The notes under the pieces are model-generated. The model was not told the origin of the DNA and made no database searches. It saw only the letters and a list, made by a program, of their open reading frames with translations. Below, piece after piece: positions 7,258 to 14,529 of a stretch of DNA of 17,661 nt (position 1 is its first letter; each line of letters begins with the position of its first letter). A program made the translations under genes and the position numbers. Source of the DNA: an uncultured bacterium (GTDB lineage: Bacteria > Hydrogenedentota > Hydrogenedentia > Hydrogenedentales > JAEUWI01); contig CALAXS010000636.1 in the NCBI GenBank assembly GCA_937895305.1, positions 1-17,661 of the forward strand, written 5' to 3'.

Positions 7258-9102
7258 ATGCGCAATGGACTCATTGCTTTTTGTCTCATGATAATCCTGC
7301 TGAATATCGCCTACATCGCCTATCGAAAACAGCAGCCGGAGCCCCTGCCCCAGGTCGGGAAAACCCTTGGCTCGATAGAAGAAAACACCTTCACGCTGGG
7401 TAATCTCGGTAGAACCAGCGCATTGGAAACCACGACCGCCCAAACCCATTCCGGTGACCTGAATCCGGTCCAGGGCGAGGAAATTATTCGCGGGGTCGTC
7501 CTGACCGCAGCAGGTGCACCCGCTGCCGGGGCCGAAGTCCTGGTTAGCAGTCCGCCGTCCAGGGACAAGCTTCTCCATCCCACCGCAAAGGCCAACCGTT
7601 GGCACACCATCGCCGAAGAGGATGGCACCTTTCAGTTCGACACGCTGCCTGAAGGGCAGTTACTCGTCTTTGCAACTGACCAGACCCATCATGCTGTTCA
7701 GCTTGTACAACTTCGTTCCCAGGGCGCAGCAGGGGATGTGGCCCTCCACCTCGGCCCGTCCCGGCAGGTCCAGGGACGTGTCACGGACAGTAACGGAAAG
7801 GCCATCCCCAACGCACGCATTTATCCGGTTCACGAATCGCCTACCCCTGCGGTTGAATCACCTTATCTGTATCTCCCTGCCCATAGTGATCACGAAGGAA
7901 ACTTCGGATTCCCCTTTCTGAATGAAGACCCTTGGTCCTTCCTCGTTGTAGCAAAAAATTTTGCTCCTGCCCTGGCGCAACCCGAAGAAAACACGTCCCA
8001 CTTCCAGGTCGCACTTAACGTCGGAAAATCACTGGAAGGTACACTCTACAACGCTACAACGGAACGCTACATCAATAATGCACGTATTGAACTCATCGAG
8101 AATAACTATGGCCTGGAACGCACAAGGCAAATCAGCGCAATGGGGGGCACCTTTCGCTTCGAAACTTTACGACCCGGTTCCTACACCCTCTCTATCAACT
8201 CAGACACCTACACGCTGGACAGTGGCACCGCGCAGGTTGAAATCATAGCTGGTGAAACGGTACCCGAGCTGGAACTTACGGTGGTACGTGCTGGTCAGGT
8301 CCGGGGCCGCATCCTCGATCGTAAAGGACGCAACGGTGTAAATGAAATCGAAGTCGTTGCTACCCCTGTCGGGGAAGGCCAAAGCGCAACCCGCAGTGCA
8401 AAGAGTGACCTGGCGGGTTATTACCGCATCACGGGTCTGGCTGAAGGCAGCTATATCATTGAAGCCCATGCGCCGACAGCTTATATTCTTCAGGCCCCCA
8501 CCGCTGTGAAAATCGCGGCACAGGCCGGGAAGCAAGTCAATGGACCCGACTTCCACGTGGGTACCGGCACTAAAATCCAGGGCATCGTCGTAAACGCACA
8601 AGGGCACCCGGTCTCCAATGCCAGTGTCCGCCTCAGCCTGAGCGCAAACCGGGAGGCCCATGGAAGCACACGCAGTGATGGCGATGGCCTCTTTGTCCTG
8701 AAAAACATCGACCCGGAAATCAGGGTCCGCATCTGGGCGGAGAAAGGCCCTGACATCAGTATGGGCTTTGGTCCTGTTCAGGTTTCCACTGCGGGTCTTG
8801 AGGGTCTCACTTTCACCCTTGATCACCGTGCAGGCGCCAGCATTCACGGCTCGGTAAGCAATGCCCAGGGACGTCCTATCGCACAAGCCACTGTAGAATG
8901 CATTGTACCCGACGCTTCCTTGCTGGAACCCCTCACCACCGAGACCGATGCGGAAGGGCATTATCACTTTACAGACCTTCTCGCTGGCAGCTATGCACTC
9001 CAGGCGGGGGCTTCAACCGAGAGCATCAATGAAAACGCACAAATTCAAATTAATGTGGAAAGGGATAGCGCCTTTGAGGGTGCAGACATCGTACTTCCCT
9101 GA
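7258..9102 (+). CDS. Membrane-anchored protein with six carboxypeptidase-regulatory-like (beta-sandwich) repeats
   Basis: This 614-residue protein has an N-terminal signal anchor (residues 4-22) and a low-complexity spacer to about 75. Six tandem repeats of about 82-90 residues follow, at roughly 77-164, 169-255, 258-343, 347-433, 438-520 and 527-613. Each opens with a V-x-G-x-V-x-(D/N)-x-x-G-x-x-(I/V)-x-x-A motif (for example VQGRVTDSNGKAIPNARIYP, IQGIVVNAQGHPVSNASVRL and IHGSVSNAQGRPIAQATVEC) and closes with a D-x-x-G-x-(F/Y)-x-(F/I)-x-x-L-x-x-G-x-Y segment. This is the CarboxypepD_reg-like fold, which usually serves in adhesion, scaffolding or glycan contact outside the cytoplasm. No catalytic domain is present. 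It is 54 bp upstream of the DprE1-like gene on the same strand, and could share its transcript. The exact role is unknown. Confidence 0.72.
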   Translation: MRNGLIAFCLMIILLNIAYIAYRKQQPEPLPQVGKTLGSIEENTFTLGNLGRTSALETTTAQTHSGDLNPVQGEEIIRGVVLTAAGAPAAGAEVLVSSPPSRDKLLHPTAKANRWHTIAEEDGTFQFDTLPEGQLLVFATDQTHHAVQLVQLRSQGAAGDVALHLGPSRQVQGRVTDSNGKAIPNARIYPVHESPTPAVESPYLYLPAHSDHEGNFGFPFLNEDPWSFLVVAKNFAPALAQPEENTSHFQVALNVGKSLEGTLYNATTERYINNARIELIENNYGLERTRQISAMGGTFRFETLRPGSYTLSINSDTYTLDSGTAQVEIIAGETVPELELTVVRAGQVRGRILDRKGRNGVNEIEVVATPVGEGQSATRSAKSDLAGYYRITGLAEGSYIIEAHAPTAYILQAPTAVKIAAQAGKQVNGPDFHVGTGTKIQGIVVNAQGHPVSNASVRLSLSANREAHGSTRSDGDGLFVLKNIDPEIRVRIWAEKGPDISMGFGPVQVSTAGLEGLTFTLDHRAGASIHGSVSNAQGRPIAQATVECIVPDASLLEPLTTETDAEGHYHFTDLLAGSYALQAGASTESINENAQIQINVERDSAFEGADIVLP

Positions 9103-9156
9103 TCCGCAACCACTTGAGTATACTGGCGTATCGAATCTGTTGTAGGACCTGACCTT

Positions 9157-10539
9157 GTGGAGCATTCACAACTCTTGCACGAAAACGCACAAATTGAAGC
9201 CCTGGCGGGTTGGGGACGTATGGGCGGAGGGCCGTGCGCCGTATATCGTCCCGAACGTCCATGGCACCTGCCACCGTTACTTCGTGATGCGCCCGACGGA
9301 AGCCTCATCCCCCGGGGACTCGGGCGTAGTTATGGCGATGCTGCGGTGAATGATGGCGCAGGTGTGGTGGATATGACGCGACTCCATGCCATGCACGCCT
9401 TTGACCCGGAAACCGGGATTCTGGAATGTGAATCCGGCGTGAGCTTGGCCGAAATCATCCATATCTTTCTGCCGCGTGGTTTTTTTCTACCTGTCACACC
9501 GGGCACTAAATTCGTAACCGTAGGCGGTGCCATTGCCAATGATGTACACGGTAAGAACCACCACCATGACGGCACTTTCGGGCAGCATGTCGAATCCTTA
9601 GAACTCCTTACGCCCATGGGCAACACCCTCCATTGCAGCCCCACGGAAAACAGCGCAGTTTTCTGGGCCACCGTGGGCGGTATTGGCCTCACAGGCATCA
9701 TCCTTCGGGCACGCATTCGACTGCAACCTGTGGCATCAGCCTATATCCAGGTGGAGTACTATAAGGCACGAAACCTGGAAGCTGCACTGGATAGCGTCAC
9801 TACCATGGAAGGCAAGTATCAATACGTCATGGCCTGGGTAGACTGCCTGGCCAGGGGTGGTAATCTGGGACGTTCTGTGGTTATGGGCGGGGTGCATGCA
9901 CCAGTAGACTTTCTCCCTGCGGACAAGCGGGCGAAGCCTTTTCATATACCCCCCAAGCACACAAAAGCCATCCCCATAGACTGTCCCCAGTTTATGCTGA
10001 ACCCCCTCAGCATAAAGGCCTTTAATTTTTTGTTTAACGCCAAGCACCGAAATGAGTCGGGGGTTTGTGTGGATTATGATTCGTACTACTATCCGCTGGA
10101 CGGCATCCACAACTGGAATCGTATGTATGGCAAAGCGGGCTTCGCCCAGTACCAGGCCACCATCCCCAAGTCCGAAGGCGCAGGTCTCATAAAATTACTG
10201 GAACGCCTCAGTGTCACCGGGCGCGCCTCTTTCCTCGCGGTACTCAAGGGCATGGGCGCGGCGAATCCGGGCTTGCTCAGTCACCCTTTCGAGGGTTATA
10301 CCTTAACGCTGGACATCCCGAACCGCACAGGGCTCATCCCCTTTCTTCATGAGCTGGATCGCATTGTCCTCGATCATGGCGGTAAGCTCTATCTGGCCAA
10401 AGATGTTGCCGCCACCGCAGAAACCATCGCCGCTATGTATCCTCAATTAGGGCAGTTCCAGGAAATCCTGGGGACACTAGACCCGGAGCAGCGTTTTAAT
10501 TCAACCATGGCCCGTCGTCTGGGCATCGTAGCAAGCTAA
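9157..10539 (+). CDS. dprE1: FAD-dependent decaprenylphosphoryl-ribose 2'-oxidase-like protein (DprE1 family)
   Basis: This 460-residue protein belongs to the FAD-linked oxidases (VAO/PCMH fold). The FAD region shows PRGLGRSYGDAA (52-63) and GGAIANDVHGKNHH (123-136), the latter nearly identical to the mycobacterial DprE1 motif. The substrate side keeps QYQ (331-333), matching Q334/Q336 of the Mycobacterium tuberculosis enzyme as I recall it, and the lysine K415 in LYLAKD, matching K418. The inhibitor-reactive cysteine C387 is threonine here (T384), a constant offset of three. DprE1 oxidises the 2'-OH of polyprenyl-phospho-ribose to a keto form, which DprE2 then reduces to the arabinose epimer. 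The start is a GTG with AGGAC 8 nt before it. The DprE2-like gene follows after 10 bp. A sugar-lactone oxidase is the alternative, but the neighbours argue against it. Confidence 0.82.
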   Translation: MEHSQLLHENAQIEALAGWGRMGGGPCAVYRPERPWHLPPLLRDAPDGSLIPRGLGRSYGDAAVNDGAGVVDMTRLHAMHAFDPETGILECESGVSLAEIIHIFLPRGFFLPVTPGTKFVTVGGAIANDVHGKNHHHDGTFGQHVESLELLTPMGNTLHCSPTENSAVFWATVGGIGLTGIILRARIRLQPVASAYIQVEYYKARNLEAALDSVTTMEGKYQYVMAWVDCLARGGNLGRSVVMGGVHAPVDFLPADKRAKPFHIPPKHTKAIPIDCPQFMLNPLSIKAFNFLFNAKHRNESGVCVDYDSYYYPLDGIHNWNRMYGKAGFAQYQATIPKSEGAGLIKLLERLSVTGRASFLAVLKGMGAANPGLLSHPFEGYTLTLDIPNRTGLIPFLHELDRIVLDHGGKLYLAKDVAATAETIAAMYPQLGQFQEILGTLDPEQRFNSTMARRLGIVAS

Positions 10540-10549
10540 GGAACTCGAC

Positions 10550-11308
10550 ATGGAAACATCCAACCGAAAAAGCGTGGTCCTCTTTGGGGCAAGCTCCACT
10601 GTGGCCGAGGCCCTGGCAGATTGCTTTGCGGCCGATGGCTATGATCTTATACTTTGCACACGCAATATCGATGCGGGCAATCGGCTCGCTACCGACCTGA
10701 AAGTACGGCATGAGGTCAATGCCAAAGTGCTGGCCTTTGATGCCACAGACTATGCAAGCCATGAGGGCATTGTTGCTGAATGTCAGGAACTGCTAGACGG
10801 TATGCCCGAGGGCGTCGTGCTGTGTTTCGGATACATGGCCGACCAGGTTGAAAGTGAAGAAAACTTTGAGTTGGCCCAACGGACGATTGATACGAACCTC
10901 ACAGGCACCATTTCTATCTGCGAACGTTTCGCCGCACTCTTCGCTACGCGACGTTCTGGCTGGATAGCCGGGCTGTCGTCTGTAGCGGGTGACCGGGGTC
11001 GCAAGAAAAACTACATCTATGGCGCGTCCAAGGCGGGGATGACCTGTTATCTGGCGGGTCTGCGCAACCGTCTCCACAGCCGCGATGTCCATGTGGTCAC
11101 CATTAAACCGGGGTTCATGGACACGAAGATGACCTATGGCATGGACCTGCCCAAAGCCCTGACAGCATCGCCGGAGCAAGCCGCCAAGGCCATGTTCAAG
11201 GCCATCCAGGAAAAACGGAATGAAGCTTATGTGCTTTGGCCCTGGCGTTTCATTATGATGATTATCCGCGCTATCCCGGAATGGCAGTTCAAGAAAATGG
11301 ATATTTAA
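10550..11308 (+). CDS. dprE2: Short-chain dehydrogenase, decaprenylphosphoryl-2-keto-erythro-pentose reductase-like (DprE2 family)
   Basis: This 252-residue SDR has a nucleotide-binding motif VVLFGASSTVAEALA (9-23), which departs from the usual TGxxxGxG as DprE2-type enzymes do. It has a catalytic triad region with LSSVAGDRG (serine at 143/144), YGASK (Y157, K161) and a structural asparagine in DTNLTGT (N116). The segment VVTIKPGFMDTKMT (182-195) is the usual post-catalytic PG loop. It would reduce the keto intermediate made by the DprE1-like enzyme with NADH or NADPH, completing 2'-epimerisation of ribose to arabinose on the lipid carrier. The Shine-Dalgarno AAGGA overlaps the stop of the previous gene with a 7-nt spacer, so the two are translationally coupled. 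The C-terminal region (about 225-252) is Trp/Ile-rich and could touch the membrane. Confidence 0.78.
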   Translation: METSNRKSVVLFGASSTVAEALADCFAADGYDLILCTRNIDAGNRLATDLKVRHEVNAKVLAFDATDYASHEGIVAECQELLDGMPEGVVLCFGYMADQVESEENFELAQRTIDTNLTGTISICERFAALFATRRSGWIAGLSSVAGDRGRKKNYIYGASKAGMTCYLAGLRNRLHSRDVHVVTIKPGFMDTKMTYGMDLPKALTASPEQAAKAMFKAIQEKRNEAYVLWPWRFIMMIIRAIPEWQFKKMDI

Positions 11309-11317
11309 AGGACAACA

Positions 11318-12211
11318 ATGAGCGAACTAAAACAGAATCCAGTATATGTGCTCATCAAGGCGATGCGTGTTTATCAGTGGAGCAAGAACCTGCTCCTCTT
11401 TGCTGCACTCCTCTTCTCGCAACAGTTTCTGGATCCGACTCAGGTTGGCATCGTGGTTCAGGCCTTCTTCGCATTCTCCATGGTCGCCAGTGCCACCTAT
11501 CTCCTCAATGACATCATGGACCGCAAGAAAGACCAACTCCACCCGAAAAAGAAAAAACGGCCCCTCGCCAGTGGTGCCATGTCTGTACCTGTCGCCATTG
11601 TGCTCCTCCTCGCCCTGCTCGCGGGGGGCTTCACCCTGGCCTATAGCATTCGTGTCGAGTTCCTCGGCATCGTCCTATTCTACATGGCCCTCACTATTGC
11701 CTATACCCTCGTACTCAAGCACATTATCATTGTGGACGTGCTTGCCATCGCCACAGGCTTCGTAGCCCGTGCCCTCGCCGGGGCTATCGCCATCGACGTA
11801 CTCTTCTCCAACTGGCTGGTGGTCTGCACGCTCTTTCTCGCGACGTTCCTTTCCTTGTGCAAGCGACGCCATGAATTGACGCTCCTGGATGAAAACGCCG
11901 AGGACCACCGCAAGGTACTCCTCCAATATACCGTCCACTACCTGGACCAGCTCATCCTCATCATGGCAAGCGGTGCCATTATCACCTACACCATTTACAC
12001 CTGCTCGCCGGAAGTGGTGGAGCGTCTGGGCACGGACAAACTCTATCTCACCCTGCCCTTCGTTCTCTACGGCGTATTCCGTTACATCTTCACCATCCAC
12101 CATCACACGGGCGGTGACGACCCCAGTCGCGCACTTCTAAAAGATTGGCCGCTGGGTCTTTGTGTTGTTCTCTGGGCCGCATCCTGTGGCTTTATCATGG
12201 TCTACTTGTAA
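11318..12211 (+). CDS. ubiA: UbiA-family prenyltransferase, decaprenyl-phosphate phosphoribosyltransferase-like
   Basis: This 297-residue protein has about nine membrane helices. It carries the NDxxDxxxD metal/diphosphate motif as NDIMDRKKD (64-72), followed by RPLASG (81-86). It also has YTLVLKH (129-135), GFVARALAGAIAI (147-159) and KRRHEL (182-187). These positions track the mycobacterial Rv3806c-type enzyme rather than ubiquinone, menaquinone or heme UbiA members; in particular the N-terminal KAMRVYQWSKN and the Y-x-x-x-x-KH pattern. That enzyme moves phosphoribose from PRPP to polyprenyl phosphate, the first committed step to polyprenyl-P-arabinose. AAAGGA lies just before the ATG, 9 bp after the DprE2-like stop. 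The pathway also needs a phosphatase (Rv3807c in mycobacteria), which is not seen here. Confidence 0.82.
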   Translation: MSELKQNPVYVLIKAMRVYQWSKNLLLFAALLFSQQFLDPTQVGIVVQAFFAFSMVASATYLLNDIMDRKKDQLHPKKKKRPLASGAMSVPVAIVLLLALLAGGFTLAYSIRVEFLGIVLFYMALTIAYTLVLKHIIIVDVLAIATGFVARALAGAIAIDVLFSNWLVVCTLFLATFLSLCKRRHELTLLDENAEDHRKVLLQYTVHYLDQLILIMASGAIITYTIYTCSPEVVERLGTDKLYLTLPFVLYGVFRYIFTIHHHTGGDDPSRALLKDWPLGLCVVLWAASCGFIMVYL

Positions 12212-12244
12212 ATGCGCAGGCTGGGAGTTGGCCTCAGAAATGTA

Positions 12245-12409
12245 CTCGTTCCCAAGCTCTGCTTGGGAATGCATACCCCGGAGCTCTGCTCCGGAAAACG
12301 AGCGTATTTGACTGATAATGCTACGAAATCAGTTCCGACATGGGCTAAGCATGTTGACGCGGAGGCCGAAGCTCGGCTTGCAATAGCCCGTCTGCACGGG
12401 AATGACAAG
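12245..12409 (+). repeat. Interspersed hairpin repeat, copy 1
   Basis: This 165-bp element lies downstream of the UbiA-like gene. It contains hairpin A (stem TTCCCAAGC with GCTTGGGAA around a TCT loop, 12249-12269) and hairpin B (CCGGAGC with GCTCCGG, TCT loop, 12278-12294). Near the end is hairpin C (GCCGA-AGC-TCGGC, 12365-12377), enclosed by a weaker outer stem, and it closes with GGGAATGACAAG. The 3' end resembles REP-type repeats common in many genomes. It may also serve as a terminator or transcript-end structure. Open frames across it shift relative to copy 2, so it is not coding. Confidence 0.85.
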
Positions 12410-12420
12410 GTTTATAGGTT

Positions 12421-12440
12421 CTTTTGTTGTACAACAAAAG
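12421..12440. promoter_or_regulatory. Perfect 20-bp palindrome, likely operator or transcription hairpin
   Basis: CTTTTGTTGTACAACAAAAG is a perfect palindrome with no central loop. It starts 11 bp after repeat copy 1 and ends 24 bp before the ATG of the membrane protein at 12465. The lack of a loop suits a dimeric repressor better than an RNA hairpin. It is absent from the other two repeat copies, so it is not part of the repeat. Its regulator is unknown. Confidence 0.5.
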
Positions 12441-12464
12441 CAGAGTGCTTAGAGTAGAAACTTC

Positions 12465-13295
12465 ATGAAGACCTACACTCCAGAAGATGTCCAGCACATC
12501 CACCCTATAGCCACCTGGAACAATAGCGCATGGCGTGGTCTGGCTGGCGTGGTTATCATCATGCTCGGCATTACGGCATTCACGGCCATGCCCAAGCATG
12601 GCCAAACCTCGTGGCCGTTGGTGGTCACCATGGGTGTCATCACCACCTTCTTCGCTTTGCTCTTGCTAGGCAGCATTGTTCAGAATCTGCGCAAGGAGAA
12701 CTGGCTCATCAAGGTGACCGGGGAAGGCATCTACTTCAATATCCGCGTTGCACAAAATCGTCACCTGCCTACCCCCCACGCCACAATTTTATACTTCATG
12801 CACAATGAAATTGCAGGCATTGGCCTCATCCATGAATACCTGCGCTTCCCCGGACAACGGGGCAAGAACCTGGACCAGAACCAGTATCTGGATTTTCACC
12901 TTACAGATACCGACACCCAAAGTATTCGCGATTGCCTGCGAGCTGAACGTCGACTGGGCCTGGAGTCGGGTATGTTCAAAAAACGAACAATCGAGCAATA
13001 TCCTGTTCAACTCGCGCTGGACCCCTCCGCACTCCGGGTACATTGGGACTGGGTACATCCCAAAATTAAACAAAGTCAGCGCATTCTGGCGCAGTGGTTT
13101 TTTGTTTCAGAAGAAGTCAGGGAACGCCGTATCCTTTGGGACAAACTGGACGATGCAGATAAGCTCGCCTTTATGGCCCACCTCTGGGAGACGGGACAGG
13201 TCCGCGACGCTGCGTGTATCCTCCACGTTACCCAACGCATGTCACCCCGGCAGTGCAAGGCCTGGATCAAAGAAAACCTTGTCGATGAGGCATAA
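12465..13295 (+). CDS. Hypothetical two-helix membrane protein
   Basis: I do not recognise this 276-residue protein. It has two close membrane helices (about 24-42 and 50-72) with a short loop between them, followed by a soluble region of about 200 residues that is probably cytoplasmic. The first part (about 80-150, VTGEGIYFNIRV...LDFHLTD) looks like a small beta-rich, PH-like module, as seen in many bacterial two-helix proteins. The C-terminus (215-276) is helical, and its last segment GQVRDAACILHVTQRMSPRQCKAWI faintly resembles the L7/L12 C-terminal helix pattern; this is weak. The ATG has only a poor Shine-Dalgarno (AGAGTAG). A perfect palindrome sits just upstream, and hairpin repeats flank both ends. 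It is probably its own transcription unit and not part of the arabinose-donor operon. Confidence 0.7.
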   Translation: MKTYTPEDVQHIHPIATWNNSAWRGLAGVVIIMLGITAFTAMPKHGQTSWPLVVTMGVITTFFALLLLGSIVQNLRKENWLIKVTGEGIYFNIRVAQNRHLPTPHATILYFMHNEIAGIGLIHEYLRFPGQRGKNLDQNQYLDFHLTDTDTQSIRDCLRAERRLGLESGMFKKRTIEQYPVQLALDPSALRVHWDWVHPKIKQSQRILAQWFFVSEEVRERRILWDKLDDADKLAFMAHLWETGQVRDAACILHVTQRMSPRQCKAWIKENLVDEA

Positions 13296-13315
13296 AAGAA
13301 ATTCTATTTCTTGCC

Positions 13316-13481
13316 CTCGTTCCCAAGCTCTGCTTGGGAATGCATATCCCGGAGCTCTGCTCCGGAAAACGGTCGCATTCGACCGAAAATGCTACATCTT
13401 CAGTACCAACTTTTAGCTAAGCATGTTGATGCGGAGGCCGTAGCACGGCAGGCAATAGCCCGCCTCCGCAGGAATGACAAG
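13316..13481 (+). repeat. Interspersed hairpin repeat, copy 2
   Basis: This 166-bp element lies in the convergent gap between the two-helix protein and folD. Hairpin A (13320-13340) and hairpin B (13349-13365) are identical in stem to copy 1. An extra small hairpin GGTCG-CATT-CGACC lies after B. Hairpin C is GCCGT-AGC-ACGGC (13437-13449), with the top base pair changed on both sides relative to copy 1. An outer stem GCGGAGG (13431-13437) pairs with CCTCCGC (13463-13469). It closes with GGAATGACAAG. Confidence 0.85.
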
Positions 13482-13504
13482 AGAAAAACAGTGATGCCCC
13501 GTGT

Positions 13505-14398
13505 CTACTTCTTCGCGCGACGTACTGCCTTGACCGTGTTCTTCATGAGCATGGTAATGGTCATGGGTCCTACACCGCCCGGTACAGGCGAAATGGCCCG
13601 CGCCTTTTTGCTCACGCCTTTGAAGTCTACATCGCCTACGAGGCGGGTGCCTGATTTACGGGTCTTATCTTCGATGCGATTCACGCCCACATCAATAACG
13701 ACCACGCCGTCTTTGACCATGCGGGCCTTCACAAACTCTGGAATGCCGATAGCGGCAATGAGGATGTCGGCCTGTTTGGTAATGGACGACAGGTTCTTTG
13801 TCCGGGAATGGCACACCGTTACGGTAGCATCGCCCCCCATGCCTTTTTGCATCAACAACGCGGCAATGGGTTTACCCACGATGTTGGAACGGCCCAGCAC
13901 GACCACGTGCTTGCCCGCTGGATTATAGCCACTGCGCATGAGCATTTCCTGGCAACCCGCCGGGGTACAGGACACGAAGCATTCTTCGCCGTTCAACAAA
14001 CGTCCCACATTCATGGGGTGGAAGCCATCCACATCCTTGTAAGGATCAATAGCGTTCAGAATTTTCTGCTCATTTATATGCTTGGGTAAGGGAACCTGCA
14101 CCAGGATACCATGCACCTTTTTATCGTCGTTCAGTTTCGTGATGAGGTCCAGCAGCTTACGTTCGGTGCAGGTCACTGGCAAGTCATGGGCGTAGGAATT
14201 GATGCCCAAATCAGCGCAAGTCTTCCGCTTGCTGCGCACATAGACTTCGCTAGCCGGGTCACTCCCCACCAACACCACGGCGAGGCCGGGCGTAATCTTC
14301 TTTTTCTTGAGTGTAGCGATTTCGACCTTGAGCTCTTCACGGATCTCCGCGCTGAGTTGCGTACCGGAAATCAGTTTGGGTCCACGTTTGCCTGCCAT
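13505..14398 (-). CDS. folD: Bifunctional methylenetetrahydrofolate dehydrogenase/cyclohydrolase FolD
   Basis: This 297-residue cytosolic enzyme is a normal length for FolD. It interconverts 5,10-methylene-, methenyl- and 10-formyl-tetrahydrofolate using NADP. The active-site lysine is K57 in the motif YVRSKRK (53-59, the family YxxxK). Other conserved blocks are ILVQVPLPKHIN (98-109), DVDGFHPMNVGRL (122-134), the dinucleotide-binding GRSNIVGKP (169-177), VIDVGVN (234-240) and PVPGGVGPMT (271-280). AAAGGG stands 8 nt before the ATG. It is a stand-alone minus-strand gene with its own promoter, bounded by hairpin repeats on both sides, and converges on the two-helix membrane protein. Confidence 0.96.
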   Translation of the reverse strand: MAGKRGPKLISGTQLSAEIREELKVEIATLKKKKITPGLAVVLVGSDPASEVYVRSKRKTCADLGINSYAHDLPVTCTERKLLDLITKLNDDKKVHGILVQVPLPKHINEQKILNAIDPYKDVDGFHPMNVGRLLNGEECFVSCTPAGCQEMLMRSGYNPAGKHVVVLGRSNIVGKPIAALLMQKGMGGDATVTVCHSRTKNLSSITKQADILIAAIGIPEFVKARMVKDGVVVIDVGVNRIEDKTRKSGTRLVGDVDFKGVSKKARAISPVPGGVGPMTITMLMKNTVKAVRRAKK

Positions 14399-14445
14399 TG
14401 ATACAGCCCTTTCCAGAGGTGTCTTGATTTACTTCGAGGCCCCCT

Positions 14446-14475
14446 ATCATAGCAAGAATGGAAATAGGGGTTAAA
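14446..14475 (-). promoter_or_regulatory. Putative folD promoter
   Basis: Read on the minus strand, a TATGAT -10 box (14446-14451) lies 18 bp after a weak TTTAAC -35 (14470-14475). A TTGC before the -10 gives it extended -10 character. The start would be about 40-45 nt before the folD ATG. The CCCCTAT/ATAGGGG inverted pair brackets the -10 box, so a bound regulator could block it. Confidence 0.45.
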
Positions 14476-14529
14476 CTGTCATGGGCGAAAATATGTTTGG
14501 TGTGCGGGTAATTGCACTTTAAAAAGGAA

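Noticed and set aside
8200..8967. 255-codon antisense open frame within the six-repeat protein gene
   Set aside because: It is opposite a gene with six regular protein repeats and a good promoter and Shine-Dalgarno. The translation shows no recognisable family and is best explained as a codon-bias shadow.
9031..9195. Exact 15-bp direct repeat (GAAAACGCACAAATT) at 9031-9045 and 9181-9195
   Set aside because: The two copies lie in different genes, the similarity stops at once on both sides, and one such match in a window this size is not very unlikely by chance.
12212..12457. 81-codon open frame directly after the UbiA-like gene
   Set aside because: It consists almost entirely of repeat copy 1 and has no Shine-Dalgarno. 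The peptide shared with the frame at copy 2 (AKHVDAEA...AIARL) comes from the repeat itself.
13311..13928. 205-codon plus-strand open frame beginning in repeat copy 2
   Set aside because: Its first part is repeat sequence and the rest is antisense to folD, a strongly supported gene. The similar frame over copy 1 is shifted in the first half, and the differences between copies follow hairpin pairing, not codons.
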